DNA of 52,951 nt. It comes from Chloroflexota bacterium (GTDB lineage: Bacteria > Chloroflexota > Anaerolineae > Anaerolineales > Anaerolineaceae). Under the pieces are notes generated by a model, which made no database searches, was not told the origin of the DNA, and worked only from the letters and a program-made list of their open reading frames with translations. A program made the position numbers and the translations under genes. The DNA lies in assembly GCA_012797815.1 (NCBI GenBank), contig JAAZOK010000075.1, positions 32,484 to 85,434 on the forward strand. The letters run 5' to 3'. Numbering within the stretch: position 1 is the first letter of the stretch; every line of letters begins with the position of its first letter. Positions 1-8,502 of the stretch are shown here, in pieces.

Positions 1-1232
1 ATGCAACAGAAGTTGGAGCACCACGGGTTGAAACGTTTATCACGCGAACCCACACAGTTGATGATCGCCAGACGGCTGGGATTCTTCTGATCACTGGGAC
101 GGATCAGATTGCCGGTGGTCGGTCCGGCTGAGTTATTGAGGCGTTCCATTTCCATGGCGGTGATAACGTTGGGGAATTGGCTGTAACCGTATTCAGGCAT
201 GACGCTCGGGTCGAAGTGGTTGAAGCCGGTTGCCACAATGATGGAACCGACGTCTTCCCATTCCACTTTATCTTCCTGGCTGAAATCAATGGCTTCCAGC
301 CCGGCACAGGCATCCACACATTTATAACAATGGATGCAGGCTTCTTCATCAATGGTGTATAAAAGAGGAACCGACTGGCTCATAGGAACATAAGCCGCCT
401 TGCGCGGAGCCAGATTCATCTCAAAGTAATTGGGTACTTCAATAGGGCAGGCTTTGGCACATTCGCCACAGCCGTTACAGCGGTCAGCACGCACATACCG
501 TGCCTTCTCGCGCAATTGCACTTTAAAATTGCCTACATAGCCTTCTACGCGTTCTACATTCGTATATGTTCTCACATCAATTTGGGGATGACGCGCCGCG
601 TCAACCATTTTAGGTGCGAGAATTCATATACTACAGTCCATGGTGGGGAAAGTCTTGTTCAACTGTGCCATGACCCCACCGATGGTCGGTTCTTTCTCCA
701 CTAAGATCGTTTCAATACCCTGGTCCGCCAGATCGAGTGCAGCGCTGATACCTGCCACACCGCCCCCAATGACCATCGCGCGCTTGGTAACGGGAACCTT
801 GATCATGGTAAGCGGGTTCAGGAAACGGGCTTTGGCAATCGCAGCGGCGGTCAGGTCTTTGGCTTTTTCCAAGGCACCGGCTTTATCATGACCGTGCGCC
901 CAGGTGCATTGTTCGCGGATATTCGCCATCTCCATCAGAAATGGGTTCAATCCGGCTTCTGAAACCGCACCCCGGAAAGTGGTCTCATGCATACGCACCG
1001 AACATGCGGAAACAACCACTCGATTCAAATTATATTTCTTGATATCTTCCTTTATCAAAGATTGCCCACTATCAGCACAGGCATACAGAGTGTCGGTAGC
1101 ACGCACCACGCCAGGCAGGTGAGACGCCCACTCGGCTACTTCTGCCGGATCGATCACGCCGGCGATATTGGTACCGCAATGACAAATATATACCCCGATC
1201 CTTAGTTCTTCATCTGGTTTTTGTTCTGCCAT
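1..1232 (-). CDS. hdrA: HdrA-like FAD/iron-sulfur electron-transfer protein, selenocysteine-containing, partial (continues past window edge)
   Basis: Flavin and iron-sulfur subunit related to heterodisulfide reductase A, expected in the cytoplasm moving electrons for the AOR upstream. Residues 1-202 start at 1232 with a GGAG ribosome site and hold the HdrA N-terminus and the FAD-binding GGGVAG motif near 156-161. The frame then meets TGA at 624-626, exactly where HdrA has Cys in the CSxCxLxPKM motif (here CSI-stop-ILAPKM). Beyond it the same frame stays open for 208 codons to base 1. That part encodes two further [4Fe-4S] motifs (CNGCGECAKACP and CIHCYKCVDAC) and a V-A-T-G-F dinucleotide-domain segment. 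I read the TGA as selenocysteine 203. HdrA selenoproteins are known in methanogens and some anaerobic bacteria. A nonsense mutation is the alternative, less likely because of position and the intact downstream frame. Confidence 0.85.
586..606 (-). promoter_or_regulatory. Candidate bacterial SECIS element within hdrA
   Basis: Just downstream of the UGA, minus-strand TGACGC and GCGTCA form a perfect 6-bp stem closed by a GGC loop (589-603). Two more G-C pairs extend it past a U-U mismatch. The loop begins about 27 nt after the UGA and has G in its first two positions. As I recall the rules for bacterial SECIS elements, both features fit. Folding was done by eye only. Confidence 0.6.
624..626 (-). 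other. In-frame UGA, probable selenocysteine codon 203 of hdrA
   Basis: TGA on the minus strand lies between FPTMDCSI and ILAPKMVD, at the conserved HdrA cysteine. Open, HdrA-like coding sequence continues on both sides in one frame. Confidence 0.8.
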
Positions 1233-1280
1233 CTTGCTCCTTTAATGCATTCTCATTCTTGCAACTGCCATGCAGGTTGG

Positions 1281-1784
1281 CTAACCGGCAGCCTTGATGC
1301 CGATCACTTCGTCTTTGATCAATTCACGGCGGGCTTTTTGGGCTCGCTGGTCGGGGGTGGTCAGGAATAATGCCTCTTTGGGGCACCATTTTATGCACTG
1401 CGGACCATCTTCCAATTCTTCACATTGGTCACAAATCTCCGCCAGTTTAGTGGCAGGATTCATGGATATCGCACCAAAATCGCAGGCTTCCACACACCAG
1501 GCGCAGGCATCACACTTGGCAGGGTCCACATGCACGATGCCCGTCTTGAGATCCTGGGTCAACGCATCCTGCGGGCAAGCCCGCACACAGGGCGCGTTCT
1601 CGCAGGTACGGCAGGCGATAGCAGTGATGAGAACTTCGTCCACACGCACGGTGCGGATACGGCTGCGGTATGAATTATATTCGCCGGTCTTATTGAAAGA
1701 ACACACATATTCGCATAACTGGCAGCCGATGCACTTTTCCGGATCACAATCCACATACTGATATTTTGAAGTTGAAGTTGTCAT
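1281..1784 (-). CDS. Four-cluster [4Fe-4S] ferredoxin subunit of the AOR complex
   Basis: 167-residue HycB/DmsB-like polyferredoxin. Four cysteine groups are visible: CIGCQLCEYVC, CRTCENAPCVRACP, CDACAWCVEAC and CDQC...QCIKWCP, enough for about four [4Fe-4S] clusters. It has no signal peptide, so it should be cytoplasmic. It starts 11 bases after the AOR stop with a GGAG site, and hdrA follows 48 bases later. The gene order suggests it wires electrons between the tungsten subunit and HdrA. This matches known layouts such as AorA in bacterial AOR or BamC in class II benzoyl-CoA reductase; the assignment to one of these is inference. Confidence 0.85.
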   Translation of the reverse strand: MTTSTSKYQYVDCDPEKCIGCQLCEYVCSFNKTGEYNSYRSRIRTVRVDEVLITAIACRTCENAPCVRACPQDALTQDLKTGIVHVDPAKCDACAWCVEACDFGAISMNPATKLAEICDQCEELEDGPQCIKWCPKEALFLTTPDQRAQKARRELIKDEVIGIKAAG

Positions 1785-1795
1785 TATCTGCTCCG

Positions 1796-3679
1796 TTATA
1801 CACCAATCTGTTCAGCGATGTCTTCCATACCGAGCTGGATCAGTTTTTCTTTGGGGATCATACCGTCTTTAGTCCAACCCTTAGCCTTGTAATACAGATC
1901 CTTCATATATTCCAATTCTTCATCAGTGGTAACATGTCCGGCAGAAGGTCCTTTGGTCATCGGCTCATGCATCCAGCGCCACGGCAAAGTATCATCCGAG
2001 CGTTTCCAACCCTCACGAATGTTGAATGATTTTTTCATGGTAGTGGCTCGGGTGCCAATGAGATCAATATCTTCATACTTTAAATCCCAACCGGTGGTGG
2101 CGTTGATCAGGCTGGCAATGGCTGGCCAGGCACCCGCGCGGTCCGCTTTCCCGGTAAAACAACGCCGGATGAATTTGCAGAGCGGAAGGGTATCATAGAC
2201 TGCAGCATACTCTTCAGTTTCCATGGCGACTTCACCACGGGTATCATCCACACTAAAGCGATCCACATCGCCTTTGATATCAGGGTCATAGGCTGCCGAG
2301 CGGTTGTGGCAGGGTCCACGCGTCCCAACTGCAGAACCCAGCGAGAAAGTTTTGAGACCACGCGCATCATAACCGGCAGGCTCTACCCCTTTGCTCTGCA
2401 TTGCCCATTTCCAGGTCTCTGTCCCACGTTCTTTATCAACCGCCTGGCTGGCAATGCGGGTTCCTTCAGATAGCAGGGCACCAATGCCTTCCCGATCGCG
2501 GATCATCTCTGCCAGATAGACCGCCGCCTGACCATTACCGAAATATGGCTCAAAACCATCCGGATGGCTTTCACACTTGAAATCTTCTTGCTTGAAGATA
2601 CCGCGCTCAAAGGTCTCCATGGTCCAGGAAATGGTAATACCCATGCTCATGGCATCCATTCCGGAATGATCGGCAACCGAGATCAATTTAATGACGGCAT
2701 TGATATCGTTAATGCCCAGATTCGGACCATTGGCAAACAGGCACTCGTACTCGATACCGGTCATAGCGCCTTCAAACTCTCCTTTTGCCATGGACATCTG
2801 CTCACAGGCGATGGGGCATTGTGCACAAGCAATGGTCTTCACCTTGTTATGTTCGTGCAAATACTCGCCGCTCACCATTTCGGCATCTTCAAAGGTGCCT
2901 TCCTGATAATTGCGGGTGGGCAACAGCCCCAGTTTATTCATATTTAGCACATTGGTAGAAGTGCCCAAAATGCGGTACTTGGAAGTGTGTGGACCCTGTG
3001 CTTCTTTGGTGATATCAAAAGACAGCTTCATCAGAGTTTCCGGGTCGGCTACCTTTATCCCATGTGTCCCACGCACCGAAACAGCTTTCAATTTTTTAGA
3101 ACCCCACACAGAGCCGTGCCCGGTACGACCCGCCTGGCGACCATCATTGGTCACATTAGCAAAACGCACCATATTTTCACCGGAAGGACCAATGGTAGCC
3201 GAACGAACCTGGTCATCATGCAATTGCTCACGAATAGCTTCTTCCGTCTCATAAGTGCCCAATCCCAGCAGAGCTGTTGCATCACGAAACTCCACATGCT
3301 CATCATCAACGAAAATATTCACCCAATCTTCACTGATATCGTGGATAACCATGCCATCCCACCCCGCTCTCTTCAAGGCAACGGAAAACCAGCTACCCGA
3401 TAAACTATCTCCGATGAAACCCGACATGGGTGATTTGGAAGCCAGCCCATATTTCCCTCCCACAGGGACAGGCGTTCCGGCAAAGATACCATTGGCAATA
3501 CAAACCGGATTTTCCGGGGCATAAGCATCACAACCGGGTTTGATATTCTCCCAGCACAGCCGGGTTGCCATGGAAACACCCCCGATGTATTTCTTATACC
3601 ATCCTTCCGGTTTCTGCTCCGTCCAGTACTTCTTCTCTTTCAGGTCGATATGCAGAATCTTGCCATGATAACCGTACAT
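1796..3679 (-). CDS. Aldehyde:ferredoxin oxidoreductase family tungstoenzyme
   Basis: 627 residues, full length for the AOR family, which oxidises aldehydes to carboxylic acids (or reduces acids) at a tungsten bis-pterin centre. The N-terminal AOR domain is seen from YHGKILHIDL onward, with the AGRTGHGSVWGSKKLKAV pterin-binding region near 183-200. The [4Fe-4S] ligands are Cys285, Cys288, Cys292 (CAQCPIAC) and probably Cys501. The ATG at 3679 has a GGAG site. Neighbours are a sulfur-carrier protein upstream and the ferredoxin and HdrA downstream. A multi-subunit complex that may couple to a low-potential or bifurcating acceptor is likely. The actual substrate cannot be read from the sequence. 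Confidence 0.93.
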   Translation of the reverse strand: MYGYHGKILHIDLKEKKYWTEQKPEGWYKKYIGGVSMATRLCWENIKPGCDAYAPENPVCIANGIFAGTPVPVGGKYGLASKSPMSGFIGDSLSGSWFSVALKRAGWDGMVIHDISEDWVNIFVDDEHVEFRDATALLGLGTYETEEAIREQLHDDQVRSATIGPSGENMVRFANVTNDGRQAGRTGHGSVWGSKKLKAVSVRGTHGIKVADPETLMKLSFDITKEAQGPHTSKYRILGTSTNVLNMNKLGLLPTRNYQEGTFEDAEMVSGEYLHEHNKVKTIACAQCPIACEQMSMAKGEFEGAMTGIEYECLFANGPNLGINDINAVIKLISVADHSGMDAMSMGITISWTMETFERGIFKQEDFKCESHPDGFEPYFGNGQAAVYLAEMIRDREGIGALLSEGTRIASQAVDKERGTETWKWAMQSKGVEPAGYDARGLKTFSLGSAVGTRGPCHNRSAAYDPDIKGDVDRFSVDDTRGEVAMETEEYAAVYDTLPLCKFIRRCFTGKADRAGAWPAIASLINATTGWDLKYEDIDLIGTRATTMKKSFNIREGWKRSDDTLPWRWMHEPMTKGPSAGHVTTDEELEYMKDLYYKAKGWTKDGMIPKEKLIQLGMEDIAEQIGV

Positions 3680-3703
3680 ATACTTCTCTCCTTAAGAATA
3701 GAA

Positions 3704-3997
3704 TTAACCGCCCGCCAACAGAGAAAGCAAGATCAGTGTCTCACCATTGTGGGGGATCTCATTCATTTGGTCAGGTAAAATCGTGATCTTTCCATCGCGG
3801 CTAAAAACATTGGACGGAAACAGATCGTTCCTTGAATTATCGATCACATTCCCTACCAGATCAGGGTACTTGTCGGCGATCACGCGAACAACATCAGCAT
3901 AAGTACCATCGGGAGGTATCGAAACAAGCATATCATTAGCATGAGCCAGAATTCGTGAAAGTCCAGAAAATTCGATCTTGACCTGAATCATATCCAT
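3704..3997 (-). CDS. MoaD/ThiS-family sulfur-carrier protein
   Basis: Small beta-grasp protein ending in ...LLSLLAGG. The C-terminal Gly-Gly is what MoaD/ThiS proteins use as a thiocarboxylate sulfur donor. Placed immediately before the AOR gene, it probably serves tungsten- or molybdopterin synthesis, as seen next to many AOR genes. I prefer the ATG at 3997 (MDMIQVKIEF). An upstream in-frame TTG at 4024 would add nine residues but has no clear ribosome site. The 227 bases upstream are AT-rich, contain a TATAAT at about 4076-4081 read on the minus strand, and must carry the operon promoter, but no convincing -35 box was found. Confidence 0.8.
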   Translation of the reverse strand: MDMIQVKIEFSGLSRILAHANDMLVSIPPDGTYADVVRVIADKYPDLVGNVIDNSRNDLFPSNVFSRDGKITILPDQMNEIPHNGETLILLSLLAGG

Positions 3998-4224
3998 GCC
4001 GATAATCTTATCCTTTTTCTTCAACTAACTGCAATGAAAGGAACATAGATAGAAGAAAATCTTTTAACCTTGAAAATTATAATATAGGAATGATGAGAGA
4101 AGTAATTTACAGCAAGCTTTCTATCATCGAATTACTATGATATTTGGACTAATTTTATCATATTGCATTCATTAATACCTGGACTGTTATGCAAAGCCGG
4201 TGAAAACAAACTCCTACCCATTGG

Positions 4225-5388
4225 CTAATGCGGAATAGATCTCGTTTCAGATGATGGTATCAACGAAACCAATAAGCCAATTAAGGCAGCCATCATACCG
4301 AAAATGAACATGCCCCTGGCACCCTGATTAGCAAAGACCATCCCTCCTATAAAACCACCTGCGACACCTCCCAATTCAAAATATAATGCCACAAAAATGG
4401 ACTGCCCGCTGGCGTCAAATCCCTGCGGGACCAATTGCTTGACATACAGAACTCCAGTAGCCCAGAAAAGAGAGAAGGATAATCCATGTAATAGCTGTAC
4501 CAACGGAATCAGAGCCGGATTGGTCACCCTCGTGTATAAAAAACAGCGCAATGCCAGTGCGATCAGAGAGAACTGCATCACCGAGAGAGGGGAGTTCTTC
4601 TTTAAAACCAGCGGAGCGAGGAAAAAGAAAGGAATGGCACTCAAAGACGCCACCGATAAGGAAAAACCCATCAGCGCAGAATTGGTGCCGATATCTTTTA
4701 GATATATCGCCAGATAGGTGACAACCATATTAATGGACGTCCCTGCCAAAAAAGCGATTAACAGGAACTTAATCCAGCGCCAGCTACGAAAAATTTTCTT
4801 TGAAAAAACCTTGAACGAAACTATCTCTTCCTGAGGTGGAGATTTCATACGAGTGGTAACGACAATTGCTGAAAGCATGAAAATTGAATATAGCACCAGC
4901 GCTACCCGTGAGTCATAACGCTCCGCAAAAAAGCCCACTACCAGGGTGGCAAAGGCATACCCCATTGCGCCCCAGGCTCGAATCCTGCCGTATTCATGGC
5001 TTTGGTCATTCAGAACAGATACCGCCATGCCATCACACAAAGAACGCACAGGGGCAAAGCTGATAGAAAACAACAGAGTGACCAAGAATAACCACCCGTA
5101 GCTCATATCGGGCAGCATGCCAAGAGCAAATGGGATCGACAATGCCATGGTCAGAGGAAAAATCAATTTATGAATGCGCAGACTATCCGCCAGCCCTGCC
5201 CATAAAGGACCGGCGAAAAAGATCATCAGCCGCGGTAAAACGGCAAGAATGCTGATCTGCTCCAGGGGAAAACCCTTGTCTTGAAAAATAAGGGAGAGCA
5301 TTGGTTCGACAGAACCGGCGCCCGCATAGAATAAAAAAAACAAAACCAATAAATAGAATCGTTCTCGGTTCATCAATGTATTCTTCAA
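4225..5388 (-). CDS. MFS transporter, MFS_1-like
   Basis: About 390 residues with roughly 12 hydrophobic segments. The N-terminal part (FFLFYAGAGSVEPMLSLIFQ) resembles the MFS_1-like/LacY-type group of sugar or nucleoside carriers. The substrate is unknown. Start choice is uncertain. A TTG at 5388 has a GAGG site at good spacing. Alternatives are a GTG at 5415, which overlaps the yggS stop, and an ATG at 5373 without a ribosome site. It follows yggS closely, so the two are probably co-transcribed. Confidence 0.85.
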   Translation of the reverse strand: MKNTLMNRERFYLLVLFFLFYAGAGSVEPMLSLIFQDKGFPLEQISILAVLPRLMIFFAGPLWAGLADSLRIHKLIFPLTMALSIPFALGMLPDMSYGWLFLVTLLFSISFAPVRSLCDGMAVSVLNDQSHEYGRIRAWGAMGYAFATLVVGFFAERYDSRVALVLYSIFMLSAIVVTTRMKSPPQEEIVSFKVFSKKIFRSWRWIKFLLIAFLAGTSINMVVTYLAIYLKDIGTNSALMGFSLSVASLSAIPFFFLAPLVLKKNSPLSVMQFSLIALALRCFLYTRVTNPALIPLVQLLHGLSFSLFWATGVLYVKQLVPQGFDASGQSIFVALYFELGGVAGGFIGGMVFANQGARGMFIFGMMAALIGLLVSLIPSSETRSIPH

Positions 5389-5398
5389 TGTGACATCC

Positions 5399-6055
5399 TC
5401 ACGCTCTTCTCTCACCGAAGATCGCCGTACCCAGCCGGACGAGGCTGGCTCCTTCCTGAATGGCGACCAGATAATCGTGGCTCATTCCCATAGAAAGAAT
5501 CTGCAATTCCACACCGGGCAGATCCAACGCACCAATATCATCATAGATCTGGCGCGTTTTTTTAAAATACACTCTGGAATCCTCCGGATCTCCCAAACGC
5601 GGTCCCATGGTCATCAATCCGACCAAACGTAAATGCGGGAGTGTGCTGATATGAGCAGCCAGAAGCCTGGCTTGCTTGGGGTCAATACCCGTCTTCGCAT
5701 CTTCTTCTCCAATGTTCACTTCCATCATCACCCGCATTGCTTTATCGAGCATAGCAGCCTGTTTTTCAATTTCATCTGCCAGACGAATAGAATCAAGCGA
5801 GTCGATGCGGTTAAAAAGGGTAAGAGCCATCCTGGCTTTGTTGCGCTGCAGATGCCCGATCATATGCCATTGCAGAGCAGCATTTACTGCGGGGATCATG
5901 GCAGAGGCTTCCTGCACATAATTATGTCCAAAATGAGTAATCCCGGCTTGATGAGCTTCCAGCACTTCAGCCACACAACGCGTCTTGGCAGCCGCCAGAA
6001 CCGTCACATGGGTTGGGATGGAATCTAAAATACGATGTACATTTTCAGCGATCAT
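5399..6055 (-). CDS. yggS: YggS-family pyridoxal phosphate homeostasis protein
   Basis: 218 residues, the usual size for this single-barrel PLP-binding family. These proteins hold PLP and affect vitamin B6 and amino-acid balance but have no known catalysis. Seen motifs: VTVLAAAKTR near the N-terminus (the PLP lysine region), HFGHNYVQEA, WHMIGHLQRNKAR, GLMTMGP and LSMGMSHDY, all typical of the family. Start ATG at 6055 follows GGAAATTGA. It lies head to tail with the MFS gene downstream. Confidence 0.93.
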   Translation of the reverse strand: MIAENVHRILDSIPTHVTVLAAAKTRCVAEVLEAHQAGITHFGHNYVQEASAMIPAVNAALQWHMIGHLQRNKARMALTLFNRIDSLDSIRLADEIEKQAAMLDKAMRVMMEVNIGEEDAKTGIDPKQARLLAAHISTLPHLRLVGLMTMGPRLGDPEDSRVYFKKTRQIYDDIGALDLPGVELQILSMGMSHDYLVAIQEGASLVRLGTAIFGERRA

Positions 6056-6131
6056 TCAATTTCCTTGGTTTCTCCACTGCAAGTGTAATCTAAAATCATG
6101 CCTTTCATCTTTTTTGATGGATTCATTATAA

Positions 6132-6156
6132 AAAGAGCGCTGAAAAAGCGCTCTTT
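6132..6156 (-). terminator. Rho-independent terminator after gpmA
   Basis: Nine-base arms AAAGAGCGC / GCGCTCTTT around a 7-nt loop. On the minus strand the hairpin is followed by a short T run, just after the gpmA stop. Confidence 0.85.
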
Positions 6157-6179
6157 AGTTTTACATGAATGGATTTATT

Positions 6180-6926
6180 CTATTTTTTCTTGGTCTGGTT
6201 CGCCACCGCATTGATGGCATTCTGCACCGCTTCTTGATCACCCAGATAGTAATGGCGGATAGAGCTCATATTTTCATCCAGTTCATAGACCAGCGGTACA
6301 CCGGTAGGGATATTCAATCCGGGGATCTCGTCATCAGAAATATGGTCCAGATATTTCACCAGCGCGCGCAGGCTGTTGCCATGGGCTGCGATGATCACCC
6401 GTTTGCCCGATTTGATGGTGGGAGCAATGGTTTCCTGCCAATAAGGCAGAAACCGTTCCACGGTATCTTTCAAACATTCCGTCTTTGGCACTTCATCTTC
6501 GGAAAGATCGGCATAGCGGGGATCCTTTCCAGGGTAGCGCTCATCGTCTTTTTCCAATGCCGGTGGTGGAACATCATAACTGCGCCGCCACTGGTGCACC
6601 TGCTCATCTCCGTATTTTTCAGCAGTTTGCGCTTTATTCAATCCCTGCAGAGCCCCATACATACGCTCATTCAAGCGCCATGAGCGGACCACCGGGATCC
6701 ACATTAAATCCATCCCATCCAGAACTATCCATAAGGTACGGATGGCGCGTTTCAACACAGATGTGTAAGCAATATCAAATGTATACCCTTCCTGTTTCAA
6801 CAAAACAGCCGCTTGTTTTGCTTCTTGCAGTCCTTTTTCGGAGAGGTCAACATCCGTCCACCCGGTAAAAAGATTGGCTTTATTCCATTCACTCTCGCCA
6901 TGTCGCAGTAAAACTACCTTATACAT
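6180..6926 (-). CDS. gpmA: 2,3-bisphosphoglycerate-dependent phosphoglycerate mutase
   Basis: Interconverts 3- and 2-phosphoglycerate in glycolysis and gluconeogenesis. [10 protein letters not shown] carries the phospho-histidine, followed by [14 protein letters not shown], the [12 protein letters not shown] region and the second catalytic histidine in [16 protein letters not shown]. About 248 residues, full length. I chose the ATG at 6926 (MYKVVLL) because AAGGA sits 8 bases before it; the ATG at 6935 lies directly on the ribosome site. The gene is monocistronic, ending in a clear terminator, and divergent from the peroxiredoxin gene. Confidence 0.95.
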   Translation of the reverse strand: MYKVVLLRHGESEWNKANLFTGWTDVDLSEKGLQEAKQAAVLLKQEGYTFDIAYTSVLKRAIRTLWIVLDGMDLMWIPVVRSWRLNERMYGALQGLNKAQTAEKYGDEQVHQWRRSYDVPPPALEKDDERYPGKDPRYADLSEDEVPKTECLKDTVERFLPYWQETIAPTIKSGKRVIIAAHGNSLRALVKYLDHISDDEIPGLNIPTGVPLVYELDENMSSIRHYYLGDQEAVQNAINAVANQTKKK

Positions 6927-7006
6927 CCGATTCATCCTTTGCTATAATAAGTTTATTAACCATACCATGTTTTTGATTCAATCAATTCTAAACCAAAGAG
7001 GCACAA

Positions 7007-7753
7007 ATGAAACTACAAGTAGGTCAACATGCACCTGATTTTACTCTTCCAAGTCATTTGGATAAAGATGTCACTTTAAGCAGCTTGCGCGGCAAGACGG
7101 TGGTAATGGCATTCTTCCCGCGCGCCTGGACACCGGTCTGTTCCGGTCAGATCCCATCTTACCAGGTATTCTTACCAAAATATGAAGCACTAAATGTACA
7201 GATGCTGGGGCTCAGCATCGATCACGTGCCCTGTTTGAAAGCCTGGGCTGATAATATGGGTGGAATCACCTATCCCCTTCTAAGCGATTTCTGGCCGCAT
7301 GGAGCGCTCGCCGAGAAGTATGGGGTATTGCGCCCGGAAGGATTCACCGAAAGAGCCATCTTCATCATCGATAAAGAAGGGATCATCCGTTTCATAGACA
7401 TCCATAATATCGATGACGAACCCAGCAACGACTTGCTGCTTAAAGAACTGCGCAAGATCATCCCCGAGAATTTCAAGAAAGCCGGGCTCGACCAGGAAGA
7501 GAGCGATGGTTTACCGCACGGTGGTATTGTGATGTATTGCACCAGATGGTGCCCCGATTGCCGTAAAGCGCGGGTGTGGTTGAAAGAAAACAACCTGCCC
7601 TACACCGAGGTCGATATCACTACCAACCTCACGGCAGCCCGCCAGGTACGCTCTTGGGGAAATGGTCTGCAGATCACTCCCACCTTCGACATTGATGGCA
7701 CAATTGTGCTCGATTTTGATGAAGAGAAACTGAGCGAAATCCTGCTCAAATAA
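7007..7753 (+). CDS. Peroxiredoxin fused to a C-terminal glutaredoxin domain
   Basis: 248 residues in two domains. Residues 1-150 are an AhpC/TSA peroxiredoxin with peroxidatic Cys45 in WTPVCSGQ and a second cysteine at 76. Residues 172-248 are a glutaredoxin/thioredoxin-like domain with the redox motif CPDC at 182-185 and a cis-proline region ITPTF. The protein probably reduces peroxides, using its own glutaredoxin domain to recycle the catalytic cysteine. AGAGG lies just before the ATG. The gene stands alone, divergent from gpmA. Confidence 0.9.
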   Translation: MKLQVGQHAPDFTLPSHLDKDVTLSSLRGKTVVMAFFPRAWTPVCSGQIPSYQVFLPKYEALNVQMLGLSIDHVPCLKAWADNMGGITYPLLSDFWPHGALAEKYGVLRPEGFTERAIFIIDKEGIIRFIDIHNIDDEPSNDLLLKELRKIIPENFKKAGLDQEESDGLPHGGIVMYCTRWCPDCRKARVWLKENNLPYTEVDITTNLTAARQVRSWGNGLQITPTFDIDGTIVLDFDEEKLSEILLK

Positions 7754-7757
7754 AATC

Positions 7758-7779
7758 AAGGAGAGCGCTCGCTCTCCTT
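7758..7779. terminator. Bidirectional terminator between the peroxiredoxin gene and cbiO
   Basis: GGAGAGCG-CT-CGCTCTCC hairpin with A and T runs on either side, lying between two convergent stops. It can end transcription from both strands. Confidence 0.8.
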
Positions 7780-8502
7780 TTATATCCGTTCCAAACCGTG
7801 CTTTTCCAACAGATGCGCATCTTGCAGCGCACCCTGCAAAGGACCGTCATAAACGAGCCTGCCTTCATCCAAAATCAGCAATCGGCTACACAGGGTGGCA
7901 GCCAGGCGCATGTCATGCGTGGCAACCAATATCGTCTGGGATAAGTTTTTGGCGATTTGGATGAATTGTTTTTGAGCTCTGGCATCCAATCCCATGGTGG
8001 GCTCATCAAAGAGGAGAATGTCCGGTTGCATGGAGAGAACGCTGGCAATAGCAACCCTCTTTTTTTGACCCAGACTAAGATGGTATGGAACAGCTTGAAT
8101 GGAATCAAGCATACCCACATCCGCTAAAGCACGCTGCACACGATGGTCGATCTCCTCTTTTTCCATTCCCTGATAGACCAGCCCATACGCCACATCATCA
8201 TAGACACGGGTGGAAAAAAGCTGATCATCCGGAGATTGGAAGACCATGCCCATACTACGACGGATGGATGGCATGGCATGCTTTTCCAGCCGGACTCCCT
8301 TCACCACAATCTCGCCGGTGCCCTGTACCAGACCGGTCATGTTAAGGAAAAGGGTGGTCTTGCCAGCACCGTTGGGTCCGGCGATAGCGATCCTCTCTCC
8401 CGGTAGAACTGAAAAATTGATATCCGTCAAAATGCGCGGAGCATCCGGATATGCAAAATTCAATGAGCGGATCTCTATCATGGGAGAAATTTTATTTTCC
8501 AT
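7780..8502 (-). CDS. cbiO: ECF transporter ATPase, cobalt/nickel type (CbiO)
   Basis: ATP-binding subunit that powers metal uptake with CbiQ and CbiMN. Walker A GPNGAGKTTLF, Q-loop MVFQSPDDQLF, signature LSLGQKKR and Walker B LLFDEPTMGLD are all present; the SPDDQLF form is typical of ECF ATPases. I chose ATG 8502 (MENKISP), which overlaps the cbiQ stop by 11 bases. A longer in-frame start at 8556 would overlap cbiQ by 65 bases and is less likely. Last gene of the cbiMN-cbiQ-cbiO operon. Confidence 0.92.
   Translation of the reverse strand: MENKISPMIEIRSLNFAYPDAPRILTDINFSVLPGERIAIAGPNGAGKTTLFLNMTGLVQGTGEIVVKGVRLEKHAMPSIRRSMGMVFQSPDDQLFSTRVYDDVAYGLVYQGMEKEEIDHRVQRALADVGMLDSIQAVPYHLSLGQKKRVAIASVLSMQPDILLFDEPTMGLDARAQKQFIQIAKNLSQTILVATHDMRLAATLCSRLLILDEGRLVYDGPLQGALQDAHLLEKHGLERI

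Noticed and set aside
624-1232. HdrA as a gene truncated by a nonsense mutation
   Set aside because: The stop lies at a conserved cysteine position, the same frame stays open for 208 more codons with family motifs, and a SECIS-like hairpin follows.
1294-1761. Plus-strand open frame of 155 codons
   Set aside because: Antisense to the four-cluster ferredoxin; it has no ribosome site and no recognisable domain.
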